A DNA stretch of 64,000 nucleotides from Phymorhynchus buccinoides (Eukaryota > Mollusca > Gastropoda > Neogastropoda > Raphitomidae), in NCBI GenBank assembly GCA_017654935.2, contig CM065686.1, positions 32,558,705 to 32,622,704 of the forward strand, in the 5' to 3' direction. Position numbers and translations under genes: made by a program. Below the pieces are notes generated by a model. The model was not told the origin of the DNA and searched no databases. It worked only from the letters and a program-made list of their open reading frames with translations. Numbering within the stretch: position 1 is the first letter of the stretch; every line of letters begins with the position of its first letter. Below are positions 12,101 through 21,210 of this stretch, piece after piece.

Positions 12101-13236
12101 TCTTTCGGGTGATACGATAAACCGAGGTCTCGTGTGCCCATGCACTTGGCACACGTTAAACCCAGTGGAACGAAAAAGTTGTCATTTGGTCAAAATTTAG
12201 CCCCCACCCCCTTTCCTTCCTCATCAGTCACACAAAAATTGCAAGGAAAAAAAAAAAAAAATTAGGTGTCGTGCCTCTGGCTGGGACCGCTCTCCAGGTG
12301 GGAGCAACCCGAATTTCACAGAGACGCCTCTGTGACTATAAACACCTAATACCTTGACAGTCCTGATATGACCATAGCTGTTGACAGCACTATAAACGAC
12401 TGACTAACTAACTGGCAATCTATTCTTCAAAATTGACAATTAACGGGTGTGAATTTCGATTTTGAACTGCTACGCATTTTAAGTGAACAGTGCTTGAAGG
12501 TTTGATAAACAGGGTTAAATGTTATCCATAAGACTACACATTTCAGCTACCCAAACTCAGCTTAAGGCTGTGTAGACCAATTGACATAGGCTAGAACACC
12601 AAGGCTACATCAAAATGTTGTTACGCTATGCATAGTTATGCGGGGGTTGTCTTTAGCCATGACAAGCTCCTAGCATAACATAGTCAGTCTCCTAAATCCC
12701 CCGAAGACAGTGTGGCTGTCTACATGGTGGGGCAATCAAAAACGGTCACACACATAATGTTCTAACAAGGGTGCAACTTTTCCTGGTATACGAGGATTTC
12801 CTGTTTTTGAATTGTACCAGAAAAGGAATTTCCTTTTTCTTTGTGTGTCTTCTGTACTTTTCAAACACTTAAAAAATAAGCATTTGTATAAATTGTGGAA
12901 AAAGCAAGCTAAAATATCTTCATTAATCTTTTCTTTTTTCAACTGCAGGGGGACATTACCCATAGACTCTGGCCTTTCAGGGTTTTTTCATTTTGTGTAG
13001 TTGCACCCATGTTCTCATCCCTATCTGATACATTTGTATCATCATGTTCAAGTGCTTCGGCTGTTGAGATGATCCCTGGAGTCTTTTAGCCAGAGTACAT
13101 CAACCAGAGCTGTCCAAACTAAGCATGGTTTGTGTAAAGGGTAACCAGGTGTGTGTGTGTGTGTTTCCAGGCCATTTTCATCTGCATGGCCAAGACACTC
13201 TACGACCAGATCATCATGCAGCGGTCCAAGTGGTGA
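295..13236 (+). CDS. TspanC8-type tetraspanin, 3' five coding exons (gene model)
   Basis: Join 295-483, 3969-4106, 5921-5974, 8167-8283, 13171-13236: 564 nt, 187 residues plus TGA; every intron is phase 0 with GT/AG ends. Seen in order: a hydrophobic TM3 (LLGVQVILIVFAFIFY), the large extracellular loop with ECCG, NC, QC, SCC, QC and GC (eight cysteines), TM4 (WIIGGIIIGILIPQ into AIFICMA) and the tail QRSKW. Eight loop cysteines with CCG and the QCGY motif define the TspanC8 subgroup (TSPAN5/10/14/15/17/33), whose known role is to chaperone and traffic the metalloprotease ADAM10 in the secretory pathway and plasma membrane. The spacing from GC to PQ and the sequence around TM4 recall TSPAN15 most; I do not assign a symbol. 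The N-terminus, TM1, TM2 and the start codon lie off the left edge. The gene converges with CFAP69. Confidence 0.9.
596..826. mobile_element. TTAA-flanked MITE, family A (piggyBac type)
   Basis: Begins TTAACCCTTTCGCCGCCA and ends GGCGGTGAAAGGTTTAA, so the termini are inverted repeats abutting TTAA, the target duplicated by piggyBac transposases. About 230 bp with no coding potential. Other members: 26553-26782, 44681-44926, 56099-57876 (interrupted) and 62043-62287. It lies in the tetraspanin intron after exon 295-483. Confidence 0.8.
855..895 (+). pseudogene. Decayed copy of the end of tetraspanin exon 295-483
   Basis: GCATGCAGGAGTTTGTGAGTC followed by a divergent GC-type continuation repeats the last coding bases and donor of the exon ending at 483 (ACATGCAGGAGTTTGTGAGTC); upstream similarity (aacttcat/aattctat) is weaker. 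It preserves the donor but has no acceptor. Probably a local duplicate in the intron rather than a functional exon. Confidence 0.5.
896..1700. other. Intronic sequence without recognised feature
   Basis: AT-rich, with T-rich stretches around 1330-1520. The open frames here are short and show no family I recognise. Nothing beyond intron sequence can be supported. Confidence 0.5.
1700..1935. repeat. Dispersed repeat with 'tgtcctattg' motifs, copy 1
   Basis: The stretch 1780-1900 (acaaatgtcctatt, then a gggacattttgtcctattga motif, then aggacagtttgtcc) recurs with substitutions at about 62540-62660, and a small related piece lies near 6345-6375. The shared motifs are the basis; termini are not clear, so I give no class. 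Confidence 0.55.
1985..2120. mobile_element. Palindromic element with telomere-like CCCTAA/TTAGGG arms
   Basis: The left arm (gacactaaactgatcctaaa, then ctaaccctattcctaaccctaac) is the imperfect reverse complement of the right arm (gttagggttag, then aatagggttagggatagg, then gggtcagtttagtgtc). This fits a foldback MITE whose arms happen to carry TTAGGG-like units, rather than a true interstitial telomere, because the units are irregular and in opposite orientation. Confidence 0.6.
2165..2530 (+). mobile_element. tRNA-derived SINE, copy 1
   Basis: The head resembles a tRNA pol III promoter: A-box-like agagtggcacagtggta and B box gagttcgaacctggg. The body holds cggtctttcggatgagacgat and catgcacttagcatacg. 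The 3' core reads ctccaggtgggagcaacccg, then aatttcacagagacgcc and tgtgactataaagtacctaat. The 3' core resembles, from memory, the conserved core of deeply conserved metazoan SINEs (the Nin-DC type reported in molluscs); that identity needs a database check. Contains a C homopolymer at about 2374-2392. Confidence 0.85.
2680..3962. repeat. 17-bp minisatellite abutting a splice acceptor
   Basis: About 75 units of TTGTTGRTGGAGGATGT with a few 14-16 bp variants. Because 17 is not a multiple of three, each strand reads through a 17-residue cycle, which makes a spurious 442-residue frame on the - strand. The array runs to within a few bases of the AG before exon 3969-4106, replacing the usual pyrimidine tract with G-rich repeat. 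Confidence 0.97.
3969..4106 (+). CDS. Tetraspanin exon: CCG core of the large extracellular loop
   Basis: Encodes LECCGVSNNNMGYKDW and on to PYSCCIKKA. It carries six of the eight loop cysteines (ECC, FNC, EQC, SCC). Acceptor ttgcag ends at 3968; donor gtaagg starts at 4107. The fit with TspanC8 loops (CCG, DW...N, PYSCC) is unambiguous. Two NxT/NxS-type sites may be glycosylated: NCT is visible after FN. Confidence 0.93.
4270..4382 (+). mobile_element. SINE 3'-end fragment, copy 2
   Basis: Holds only the 3' core: ggtaggcgctgcagttgcgg, ctccgggggagagcagcccc, gaatttcacagagataagtc and tctgtgactag, then an (ataccaa) tail. It is closer to the SINE at 33083 than to the 2165 type. 5' truncated; sits in the tetraspanin intron. 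Confidence 0.75.
4383..4933. other. Intronic sequence without recognised feature
   Basis: Mixed composition with T-rich stretches. The 4490-4690 part contains an inverted pair (gcacattaggtccgcaatc near 4500; cggattgtggatg near 4634, gtgtacacatgccc near 4674) that may be a decayed foldback element related to 40700-40900, which carries similar cgcaatccgtaa motifs. No gene seen. Confidence 0.35.
4934..5285. repeat. GC-rich block with short direct repeats
   Basis: 4945-4998 carries tandem gtaacgcctagtaacg units. After it, a motif of about 35 nt (caaatttgaagcgattcggt followed by an A run and ggcgga) occurs three times, at about 5008, 5097 (diverged) and 5239. The interval 5130-5230 is much richer in GC and CpG than its surroundings. 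No stop-free coding frame of note and no recognised class. Confidence 0.5.
5388..5757 (+). mobile_element. tRNA-derived SINE, copy 3
   Basis: tRNA-like head (gtggtagagtggttcagagg, then acccgggatcgttcctgg) and the standard 3' core (ctccaggtgggcgcaacccg, aatttcacagagtctctgtg). It follows a (CA)n stretch at 5300-5342 and lies in the tetraspanin intron. Confidence 0.85.
5921..5974 (+). CDS. Tetraspanin exon: QCGY segment of the loop
   Basis: A 54-nt phase 0 exon encoding GDNINYQCGYNTLLEDKS with acceptor ttcacag (ends 5920) and donor gtgagt (5975). It supplies the seventh loop cysteine in a QCGY context, typical of TspanC8 proteins. It is too small to be found by ORF length; splice sites, phase and the family motif identify it. 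Confidence 0.9.
6099..6212. repeat. (CA)n/(TC)n microsatellite
   Basis: Long CA run from about 6099, interrupted once near 6115, followed by TC and TG-TC units to 6212. Directly downstream of exon 5921-5974. Confidence 0.95.
6505..7640 (+). repeat. Dispersed repeat whose interior expanded into a 58-bp minisatellite
   Basis: The left flank (ttcccccaccttctggaag, then tgcttgtaacttcctctaat) and right flank (aattggaatgtgtcggctg, then atggcccaggaacgcag) are parts of one interspersed repeat also seen at 29825-29995, 32150-32400 (reverse) and 50935-51275 (reverse). Between them, from about 6600 to 7465, the segment gctttgtgtcatctactatc plus tttctgacttttggcccatt is repeated about 15 times with a 57-58 bp period. 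In the other copies this segment occurs once. The 291-residue + frame is an artefact of the array. Confidence 0.85.
7893..8067. mobile_element. Short TIR element, TACCGTATTTTTCGG family, copy 1
   Basis: Ends read taccgtattgtaccgattac and, reversed, tactgtattttacggactat, followed by aaggcg on both sides. Related copies at 25953-26007 (termini only), 44494-44668, 51414-51987 and 55903-56058. The outer TA suggests a Tc1/mariner-type target, unproven. Confidence 0.75.
8167..8283 (+). CDS. Tetraspanin exon: end of loop and TM4
   Basis: Encodes PADVSDRVYTNGCLYAIKIV then TDNTWIIGGIIIGILIPQ: the eighth loop cysteine (NGC) and most of TM4. Acceptor cctcag ends at 8166 and donor gtgggc starts at 8284; 39 codons, phase 0. 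The GC-to-TM4 spacing and ILIPQ recall TSPAN15. Confidence 0.93.
8360..8452. repeat. Dispersed repeat fragment shared with 24003-24075
   Basis: ccgtacagtggcattgctcc followed by cacaccgctcattccga and cccaattcgcag recurs with few changes at 24003-24070. Class not recognised. Confidence 0.6.
8452..9560. repeat. About 148-bp (and ~126-bp) tandem repeat, eight copies
   Basis: Units start near cagtccaagggaagcgaatc at about 8453, 8600, 8749, 8897, 9044, 9170, 9296 and 9422. The first five carry the segment gtggtttattagttaggtgg (period ~148); three lack it (period ~126). This is a higher-order deletion variant within one array. Lies in the last tetraspanin intron. Confidence 0.93.
9561..10060. other. 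Intronic sequence without recognised feature
   Basis: No motif or coding frame I recognise. A T/A-rich patch at 9645-9680; otherwise ordinary composition. Confidence 0.4.
10060..10385 (-). mobile_element. Dispersed element family G, reverse copy
   Basis: Contains gactggctaaaagactccag, cagccgaagcacttgaac and gatgagaacattacgtgtgt. It is the reverse complement of the family copy at 12545-13115 and overlaps in content with 58965-59125. In this copy the sequence across the 'gatgagaacatta' site is uninterrupted. Confidence 0.75.
10388..11675. repeat. 64-bp minisatellite, about 20 units
   Basis: Unit tttcaaatatgatagggact, ttatgagataatctccacat, gaacaaaactgaattctcag, cttg. Early units differ (attcat for ctttat, or loss of 'gat'); central units are nearly identical, as expected of recent homogenisation; the last three shorten to about 50 bp by losing cagcttgtttcaaatatga. 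Confidence 0.96.
11983..12360 (+). mobile_element. tRNA-derived SINE, copy 4
   Basis: Complete type: gtagagtggcacagaagtaa, B box gagttcgaacctgggtac, body ctttcgggtgatacgataaa, 3' core ctccaggtgggagcaacccg and tctgtgactataaacaccta. Confidence 0.88.
12545..13115 (+). mobile_element. Dispersed element family G, forward copy split by a MITE
   Basis: Matches 10060-10385 in reverse (cttggtgttctagcc/ggctagaacaccaag; ccccgaagacagtgtggctg) and 58965-59125 directly. It is interrupted at 12767-13010 by a different inverted-repeat element; the two flanks rejoin to give the sequence found intact in both other copies. Confidence 0.75.
12767..13010. mobile_element. hAT-like MITE with GGGTGCAAC/GTTGCACCC ends, copy 1
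   Basis: Left terminus aagggtgcaactt, right terminus gtagttgcacccat. The flanks gttctaac and gttctcat look like a slightly decayed 8-bp target duplication, and both other copies of the host repeat have one gttctcat. 8-bp duplications fit hAT transposases. A second copy is at 30484-30747. Confidence 0.75.
13171..13236 (+). CDS. Tetraspanin terminal coding exon
   Basis: Acceptor gtttccag ends at 13170; encodes AIFICMAKTLYDQIIMQRSK then W and TGA (13234-13236). It completes TM4 and gives a short cytoplasmic tail. Phase 0, as in all the other exons of this gene. Confidence 0.93.
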   Translation, partial: AIFICMAKTLYDQIIMQRSKW

Positions 13237-13320
13237 CTAGCTGCCGCTGACTCCGCCCCCGAGCCTGACTCCACCCACACCCCTCTTCTGGGAACCTAAA
13301 GCAATAATACCACTGGCTCC

Positions 13321-13704
13321 GCTAATTACAGGCATGGTAGACCTCCGCGAATCGCGGAGAATCTACGAAAGTGAAAATTTGACACCCCCCCCCCCAAAAA
13401 AAAAAGCCAGAGTAAAAATTCGCTCGGGTGCCTAAAAATTACGTGCGTTAAAACCTATGCAATCGCTTTGCAGAACCGGATGTGAATGACTGAACAAGCA
13501 ACTTCCTGCCGTCGTGCGCGGCCTAGCTCACGCCACACGTTTCCAGATTTGTGATCCTAGTGCTTCTTTTTCTTCTTCTTCTTCATTTTGACGCCCAACT
13601 TCATCATTTTAGTTTGAGTCAACATCTTTGAAATGAAATGCAGAATCGGTTGGATATTCTTCCGCGAAACCCACTTTGCCTCCACTACCATGCCTGTAAT
13701 TAGC
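13321..13704. mobile_element. Inverted-repeat element just after the tetraspanin stop
   Basis: Perfect 20-bp terminal inverted repeats: gctaattacaggcatggtag at 13321-13340 and its exact complement at 13685-13704, with further decayed pairing (tccgcgaatcgcgga / tccgcgaaac). 384 bp, noncoding, with a C8/A9 run inside. It lies 84 nt past the stop codon, so it is probably part of the mRNA. Confidence 0.85.
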
Positions 13705-15515
13705 GTGACTTTGCCCAAACCCCTCTACTGTGACACTTGCACTATCATCAGCTGTCACGGTTTCCTCTCATCCAGTGTCATCTAAATGAATCAAAACTCG
13801 AAGCTGTTATCCAGATATCTGATGCTAACTTTTATGCTCTAAAGTTTCCCTTCTCTGAACCATCACAGGCGTTACTTTCATTTGATTTCAGTGAGCTTTT
13901 CTGGTGGCCATGCGGGAGATAACTCTTGGTTTATTTTATTTCCTTCGATCAAATAGAAGACATTTATTGTTGCTGCTTACATGTGCGAGAGAGAGAGAGT
14001 TGGCAAAATGCCTTCAAATGGAACACCATCTGGTTTAAAGGGCTAAGGGCCATAGCCCTACCTAAACAGCTCCCTCGACTCTTCACTTTATTTCTTTTCG
14101 CTGATTTCAGTTCAGTTCTTTTGTAGCTGTGATCTTTTCCTGCTAAGGCCGCTGTGTTAAAGTGCCAGAGTTTGGTGATATATTTATCTTGACACATTTT
14201 TCTTTCTGATTTCTTTTTCAGTGTCGCCGAATGTTTGAAAGTGGCCTTGCAGTACCCTGGTACATAGTCATAATTATGTTGCCTTCTTTTTTGCCTGGTC
14301 CTTTTGCTTTCATCGTAGGCATTATAGTGTGTGCCTCTCCGTTTCTGTCATTTGTTTTTACTGTTTGCTGTTTGCAAATTCTGTTCTGGGATTTGGGGCG
14401 TTATCCTCTCTCATGACAGCACATTCCAAAAAATATTTGAGAAGAGCCACGTGTTCTGAAGACATATGTAGAAAAAGCTGTCTTTCCCTTAGAATAATAG
14501 ACAGCGAGTTTGGCATGGCAAAGCTTGGGTCATTTTTGTGTGGGTTGCTTTGAGGCTCCTGAGTCATAGGTTCAGCCATTGGTTTTATTGATCATTGTCC
14601 TGTCAAGTTCAGATTAATTCATTTTGTTCAGGTTTTAATTGACTGGTTATCAAGGTGCTTAGTTTTTTTTTAAGGTTTTGAAAAGCAAGAAGATAATTTG
14701 ATAGTTTGATCTGATTGTCCTCTTGTGTTCACATTCTGCAGTAGACTCTGATTTACATTGGTTTGATCCTCTCAGTAAACATCGAAAAAGGGCAAACAAG
14801 ATTGATCTCTTAGTATTTTTAGATTAACTTCTGTATTATCAATTTCATGACAGAGAAATCGATTGACTCTTGAGATTCTTACATAGTAAAAAAGAAATGG
14901 GGTTAGTATTGGTGTATGAACATGGTTGGACGGGAGGAAAAGATCAGATGATTCGTTCAGTCTTAGTGCACAGTCAGATTGGATGTTGAACTAAAGCACT
15001 ATTGTCCTCTGTAGTCTGATCCTTTTGTATTGATTCAGTTTTCATTGTTTTATCAATTTCTGTCCTTTTTACTGTACAAAATGTAACTACTAAAAACAAC
15101 TTGTGTATAGTTGAATGATTTTGACCTTTTCTTGAATCAAATCTGAAAACAATATGTATTTGTACTTTTTTGTGTGCTATGCGTTTCACATTATTTTTAA
15201 ATGCATGTATTAACTAATTTTTATTTTATTTTTAAATTTATAGTATAAATTTAAGGTTGAGAAAATAGTTTTCATTTGATCTGTTTTTCATATATCACAT
15301 TCAATCTTTCTATCCGCACAGTTTTGAGTTACTATCATTCTATTTGCGCTCTTAACTTTTTTGTTGATAGAATGATGTGTATTGTAACGAATACATCAAC
15401 TAAAATTATTCAAGATTGTAACACCCATGCGTTTTAAAAAACAAAACCTTCATAAGTGCATTTCTTTTATTCATTAGTATTGTGTGTGGGTTTTTCTTCA
15501 GTTTGAGTTTGGTAG
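13705..15515. other. Unique T-rich sequence, likely 3' UTR
   Basis: No repeat family, gene or structured element recognised. Small frames are scattered and show no conserved motif. Confidence 0.4.
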
Positions 15516-16083
15516 TACAGTGGAATCCGCTTAATCGGCCACTTTTGGGACCAGGAAGAATATGTCCGATAAAGCGAATCGGCCGATAAAACGAACATCG
15601 AGATACTGTATGACGCAATTATGCAAGTCAAAAGCAATGACGTCAAAATTAAATTTTGCAGTTCAGATTCAAATTATTTCCCTTTTTGTGATGTGTGTGT
15701 GTGTGTGTGTGTTTATTAATCCTACAACTTGACAGAAGCACGAGTAAAGGACAATGATTTTGTTTTCTTGAGTGATTTTAACGCCATGCAGGGTCTTTCA
15801 ATTGACAACAGCTCACCTTCCAACTTCACACTCAACCATGTAAACGTCAAAAGCGTGTTGTCAGTTTGTCTGCCTCTGTTGTTCTCCCTCTCAAAAAGGG
15901 GTAAAGAGGAAAAATTAGAGAGAAAAAGTGGCCAATAAAGCGAAATTGAAGATTTCAGCTTTGGCCGTAAAAACGAACAAAATAACACATGCTTAAGAAG
16001 AAAAAATTCTGTTCCAGAAGAAATTGGCCGATTAAGCGGCTTTGGCCGATTATCCGATGGCCAATTAAACGGATTCCACTGTA
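15516..16083. mobile_element. TA-flanked TIR element (pogo/Tigger-like ends)
   Basis: Starts tacagtggaatccgcttaat (cggcca) and ends with its complement, tggccaattaaacggattccactgta in two overlapping parts. Subterminal 'ggccgataaa' motifs repeat internally on both sides. CAGTGGAA-type ends and a TA target recall pogo/Tigger-like Tc1-mariner elements. 568 bp; no transposase domain recognised inside. Confidence 0.75.
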
Positions 16084-18384
16084 GAAGTCTTTTATTTTGT
16101 ATTTTCATTGGCTCATGTATGTATTCCTGTATTTAGTTTCCCCAAGTAGTGTTGTTTGTATGCACTGGAAAAAATAGAGGGGAAAGGTGGGGAGTCGGGC
16201 AAAATGCTATTTAGTCCGTTTTTGGTAAGTGTTGTGATGTATGTAAAATAAAGGGGAGAAAAAAATGATTATTTTACTTTCTTTTTTGTTTATTTATAGA
16301 ACTAATGGAAGGAGAAAAGAAGGCCTGACATTGAGCTCCCTGTGGACTTACCGTACTAGTAGGAGCCCTTATTTGTTTTGTCCATCATGAACAAATACAC
16401 ACTGTGGTGTTTCTTATAGCAATGAACGTTTTGTGCAATTTAGCTCCATTTGTTTCCATATTTTTCAATTTCACACCAACATTTTTTTAATTTTTTTAAA
16501 AAACTTTATTTTATATCTTCCCCGAGGATACTGTCCAGTATTGAAAATGCAAAGTACTTAAACCCAATTAGTGCTGTTCAGTGCGAAAGTCCAGGTGCGA
16601 CGATCCAAATCACTAAAAAACGTTGATTTCACAGTTATTCTGGACAGTGGCTATTTGGTTGCTTCATGACCAGGCAAGCTTTGTAACCTGTGAGGCAATA
16701 CTCATGATGGCACACCGCACAAGCCATTAAAAAATATGTCTCTCTTTTACTGTATAAACAGTGCAATTGTACGATATGTTTTTGTGTGTATTGTACTGCG
16801 TTGAATTGACTATTGGTGCGACATTCCTCTGACATGATTCGGATCCGTAAGGCAAGGGATTTTAAGAGAATAAGTAAAAATGTTAGTTGGTGGATGTGTG
16901 TGTGTGTGTGTAAATGGACATTTGGTAATGTATGTTATGGTCCTGTCGTCGCTCATAGTTCTAAGCGAAGCATGCTTAGAGGTAGGTGAGTACATAAGAA
17001 GAGAATGTGAACATTTTTAGCTTATAATTTTATGAGGTGGTGATTTAATGCAATGCTCATTACTGTTCCTTTCTTGTGTTTTGCTTATTTCTATGCTTGC
17101 TTTTTGACTGTGAAAGAGATAGGTGGGCAAGACAGTGCTGTGACAAAAGAAGGGTATTACTCCATTAGTAAGAAAGATGGGGGGGGGGGGGGGGGGGGGG
17201 AAGTTTGGAGGGATGGGGTGTATGAGGAGGGGAGACAAAAGACATTTAGATGTAAGGTGGTGATTGTAGGTAATCACAATAATATGTGATGCAGCACAGG
17301 AAAACAAGGCTAAAGTCTGGCAGCCACAAGAGAGAGAAAGAAAGAGAGAGAGATTTGATTGACTGAAAAATTGTTAAAAATAAACTATTAGAGATAGATG
17401 AATTCTGTTTTTTGCCTGTTACTCTGTTGTCTCTGGCCTTTCTGAAAATATGAATAAGTCAAAAGTGATCATTTACGACATTAGCCTCGTTTTCCTGTGC
17501 TGCATCAAATATGTCTTATTACGTTTGCCGTGCTGCTGATTATGTTTTCTACATTGTAAGGGATAAATATTGGACTTGTTGGTGTGTTTGTGTGTGTGTT
17601 TTTGTTATTGCTCTTTTTGTAAATGGTGTGCATGGTCTTATTTTGGGTTTGGTAGGATAAGTGAGTGATGCGTGAGCGAATCCAGAGTCCTAACTAATTC
17701 AGTAAATCTAACTGCTTTATTTCAACTTATAATAATCAAAGTGTGCGTTTGAATAATCATGGCCTATTTGTATCAGCAAACTAGATTTGTTGTGTATACA
17801 GTCACAGAGAACAAATGAGTTTCCTGCCTTTCTATACACACTTGCAATGGGGATGTAATAGTGATTGGGGCAAAGACACTGTAATGGGAATAAGGCAGAC
17901 AAGCGGCCATTTTCCCCTATATGAGTAGTGAGGACAGAAACCCTGATTATGCCCCCCTTTAACCATGAACATCAGCAGTAATCTAATACTGGTTGTTACT
18001 GTTTCATAGATTTTCTGGCCGTATTTGCAGCTTCATTACCTTTATTTGTCTTCAGGAAAACAGAAAAAAGTTTGCCCAAGCACTCAAATTTGAATCTGGT
18101 ATTGTAAAAAAAACGTCAATTCACATTCCAGTCTTTGGATAGAGCCGCCATTGTTAATGTGATCACGAATGATAACCCTATCGCTGTAACTCTCCAGTTG
18201 TTGTCTTATTGCCATTACAGTGTCTTTGATTGGGGTACAGGTGGGTGAAGAGAGCTTAGAGGCAAGGTGGGGAACAGAACTGACTGGGATAATGTGGTTC
18301 TCTTCTGTGATTCAAATTTCACCCCTCTTTTATTACTATTGCAAATCAGTATGTGTGCTTGTAGAATAAAAGAATATGCAGAAT
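16084..18384. other. Unique sequence with homopurine tracts, likely 3' UTR
   Basis: Contains a G run of about 22 at 17179-17200 and a GA-rich patch at 17325-17352. An exact 'cctgtgctgcat' inverted pair relates 17290-17310 (gatgcagcacaggaaaac) to 17492-17508 (gttttcctgtgctgcatc), so 17288-17508 may be a small foldback element. No coding feature. Confidence 0.4.
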
Positions 18385-19192
18385 CAGTTTGACAGAGACA
18401 GTATAGCTAGACATCATAGTTTGACAGAGACAGTATAGCTCGACGTCATAGTTTGACAGAGACAGTATAGCTAGACATCATAGTTTGACAGAGACAGTAT
18501 AGCTAGACATCATAGTTTGACAGAGACAGTATAGCTAGACGTCATAGTTTGACAGAGACAGTATAGCTAGACGTCATAGTTTGACAGAGACAGTATAGCT
18601 AGACATCATAGTTTGACAGAGACAGTATAGCTAGACACCATAGTTTGACAGAGACAGTATAGCTAGACATCATAGTTTGACAGAGACAGTATAGCTAGAC
18701 GACATAGTTTGACAGAGACAGTATAGCTAGACATCATAGTTTGACAGAGACAGTATAGCTAGACATCATAGTTTGACAGAGACAGTATAGCTAGACATCA
18801 TAGTTTGACAGAGACAGTATAGCTAGACATCATAGTTTGACAGAGACAGTATAGCTAGACGACATAGTTTGACAGAGACAGTATAGCTAGACATCATAGT
18901 TTGACAGAGACAGTATAGCTAGACATCATAGTTTGACAGAGACAGTATAGCTAGACATCATAGTTTGACAGAGACAGTATAGCTAGACATCATAGTTTGA
19001 CAGAGACAGTATAGCTAGACATAGTTTGACAGAGACAGTATAGCTAGACATCATAGTTTGACAGAGACAGTATAGCTAGACATCATAGTTTGACAGAGAC
19101 AGTATAGCTAGACATCATAGTTTGACAGAGACAGTATAGCTAGACGTCATAGTTTGACAGAGACAGTATAGCTAGACATCATAGTTTGACAG
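18385..19192. repeat. 32-bp minisatellite, about 25 units
   Basis: Unit agtttgacagagacagtata plus gctagacatcat, with at/gt/ac variants at one position and one 29-bp unit near 19020. Spacer-free direct repeat, so not CRISPR-like. Confidence 0.97.
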
Positions 19193-21210
19193 TTTAGAGT
19201 TGATCTTCTGCTGTTGAATTCTCATGTTTGTGTTATACATATTTTATTGATGAACCATGAAAGGTAAACAGTGGTCATCTAAACAGGTTTTTTAATTAAT
19301 TGTTGTGTTTATTGTTCTTTTTTTTGGGGGGGGGGGGGGGGGGGTGCAATTTTGTTGTATGGACAAATTAACAAAAAGTAACTATGAAACTGACAGCGAA
19401 GTGTTAAGTGTATCTGCTTTTCTTTTTCTGTGTGTGTGCTTTCATTAGAAACAGTGTTAGGTGTTTGCAGTTTATCATTCATTAATGACATGCATCGAAA
19501 ATCAAAGCACATCTTTTCTCTATCCACTTTGGCAGTGGCAGTTTTGTTGACCATTAGTCTAATGATGATTTGTTTTAGAAATCACCCAAGATGAGTCCAA
19601 ATATTTGGACTCAAACTCCATTGATTGTTGGCTGTTCGCCTCCACTCCTGAAATAATTCTATTTCTTCAACTATTGAAAGGTTTGTTGTGCAAGGATCGG
19701 ATATTAGTAATTCACTGCTAGTTCCAAAAACAAAATTATTAATAACAAAACTGAAACAGACTGCTCAGACTTTGCTCCTTTTGCTGTTTTCTTGTTTGTC
19801 TATGTTGATAAAGGTGCATTCGCCAAAATATCCAGTAGTTTTTTGTCTCGTGAATAAAATAACGTCACTTTACACTTGTCGTGTAGTTGTTTGTTTGCAA
19901 AATTATTAATATTAGTGTTAATAGGTTTGCTAGTCTTGGTTTTCATTGTATGAAGCTTGCAATGGTGCGCATGATTTGAGTGCCTTGCTGGCTGTTACAA
20001 TGGGAGTAGGTGAATGGACTAGATTGCATTCTGTGCATGCGCCTCGGGGTCCACAAAACGACAATCTTAGATAGATTTAAAATATGTGTATCTTAGATAC
20101 GTTGTAGTGTGGAGTTTAGGCTTTTAGTTTTACGGTCAACAACAAAATAGTTGACCAAAATGACATGTTGCGGTTTTCTTCTGGCTCAAGCAAGGCATTT
20201 CACAACATGATTTTATTTCAAGGTGGTTTGCAAAATGTCAAGCTGTGTGTTTGTGGGATGTGCAAAAGATTCATCCTGTCATTGTTTTTATCGGGTTAGG
20301 CTGTGAGATGGTGTGTGAATGCTGTGTGATGTTTTGTTTCTAGCTCTTAACAGTCTGAGAAAAGAAAATGACATTCCGTGTGTGTTAGATGGTGGGTTGT
20401 TCAGTGCCTTTTTGAAGCAGTTGTATGTTTTCACATCACCAATGTTTGTCTTTCAGAAGTTAATCATTTCTTTTGAGGGTCATTTTGTAACTACACAGTA
20501 ATTCATCGCATGTAGTTTTGTGCTCGTTAAGTGTGTGCAAACATAAGATCTGCTTTTCACTGTCTTGTAAATACAGTGTGCATACATTACAGATATGTGT
20601 ATTTCATTGCTATGTAAATTCATTTCATTTTCCGTAACAGATCTGCTTTTTATTCTTATTAAGATACTGTGATTCTTCTTTTCAAAATATGTTTCGTTTC
20701 TTTTTTATTCTTTTAAACTGATTTAGGAAGCACTTTGTGTGGCTTTTGTGATAAAAACTGACAGACAGTTTGGGCATCTTGGAAGAGAGAGATGACTTAT
20801 GCAAGTCCTTTTCCAATGCTTAAAATATTTTTTTTTTTTTTTTTCATAAATTATTTTAGTAATTTTCTGTCAGTTTTGTTTGTGCTTTTTTTGTTAAGTT
20901 TGGAGGTGATGTTCTGAAATGCTTCTCCTAAATATTGGTTACATATTTTTTTAAATAAAAATGTCAAAATGTGTCTTCAAATGTTATGAATGAGATTCTT
21001 TGCAAAGCGCATAATCATTGCTGGTGACTCACTACATTCATTCTGTAAAGTGATGAGATTTGTGAATTCTGTACACATCATTCTTGCCTTCCTTTTTCAC
21101 TAACCAATGTGTATACAGATGCAACACTAACAAGAACATACCATCGATGACCACCCTGTTAATCAATTGATGTATATTTTGGGCTAATTGTAATAAAGAT
21201 ATTTTAATTA
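19193..21210. other. Unique T-rich sequence ending in a candidate poly(A) region
   Basis: A G20 run at 19325-19344 and T-rich sequence. The aataaa at about 21191 followed by GT-rich sequence is the best tetraspanin cleavage candidate in the window. Confidence 0.4.

Larger units (their letters stand above)
13237..21210 (+). other. Putative long 3' UTR of the tetraspanin
   Basis: After the stop the + strand is T-rich and carries far fewer interspersed repeats than the introns. Candidate poly(A) signals include aataaa-type hexamers near 16246, 20954 and 21191; the last is followed by a GT-rich stretch (gtgtctcttgtggtgtgctg), as expected of a cleavage site. Tetraspanin 3' UTRs can be long, but the extent here is an inference. 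No coding frame of interest exists in it. Confidence 0.4.

Noticed and set aside
18385..19192. CRISPR-like array of 32-bp repeats
   Set aside because: No unique spacers, a direct head-to-tail minisatellite, and eukaryotic context.
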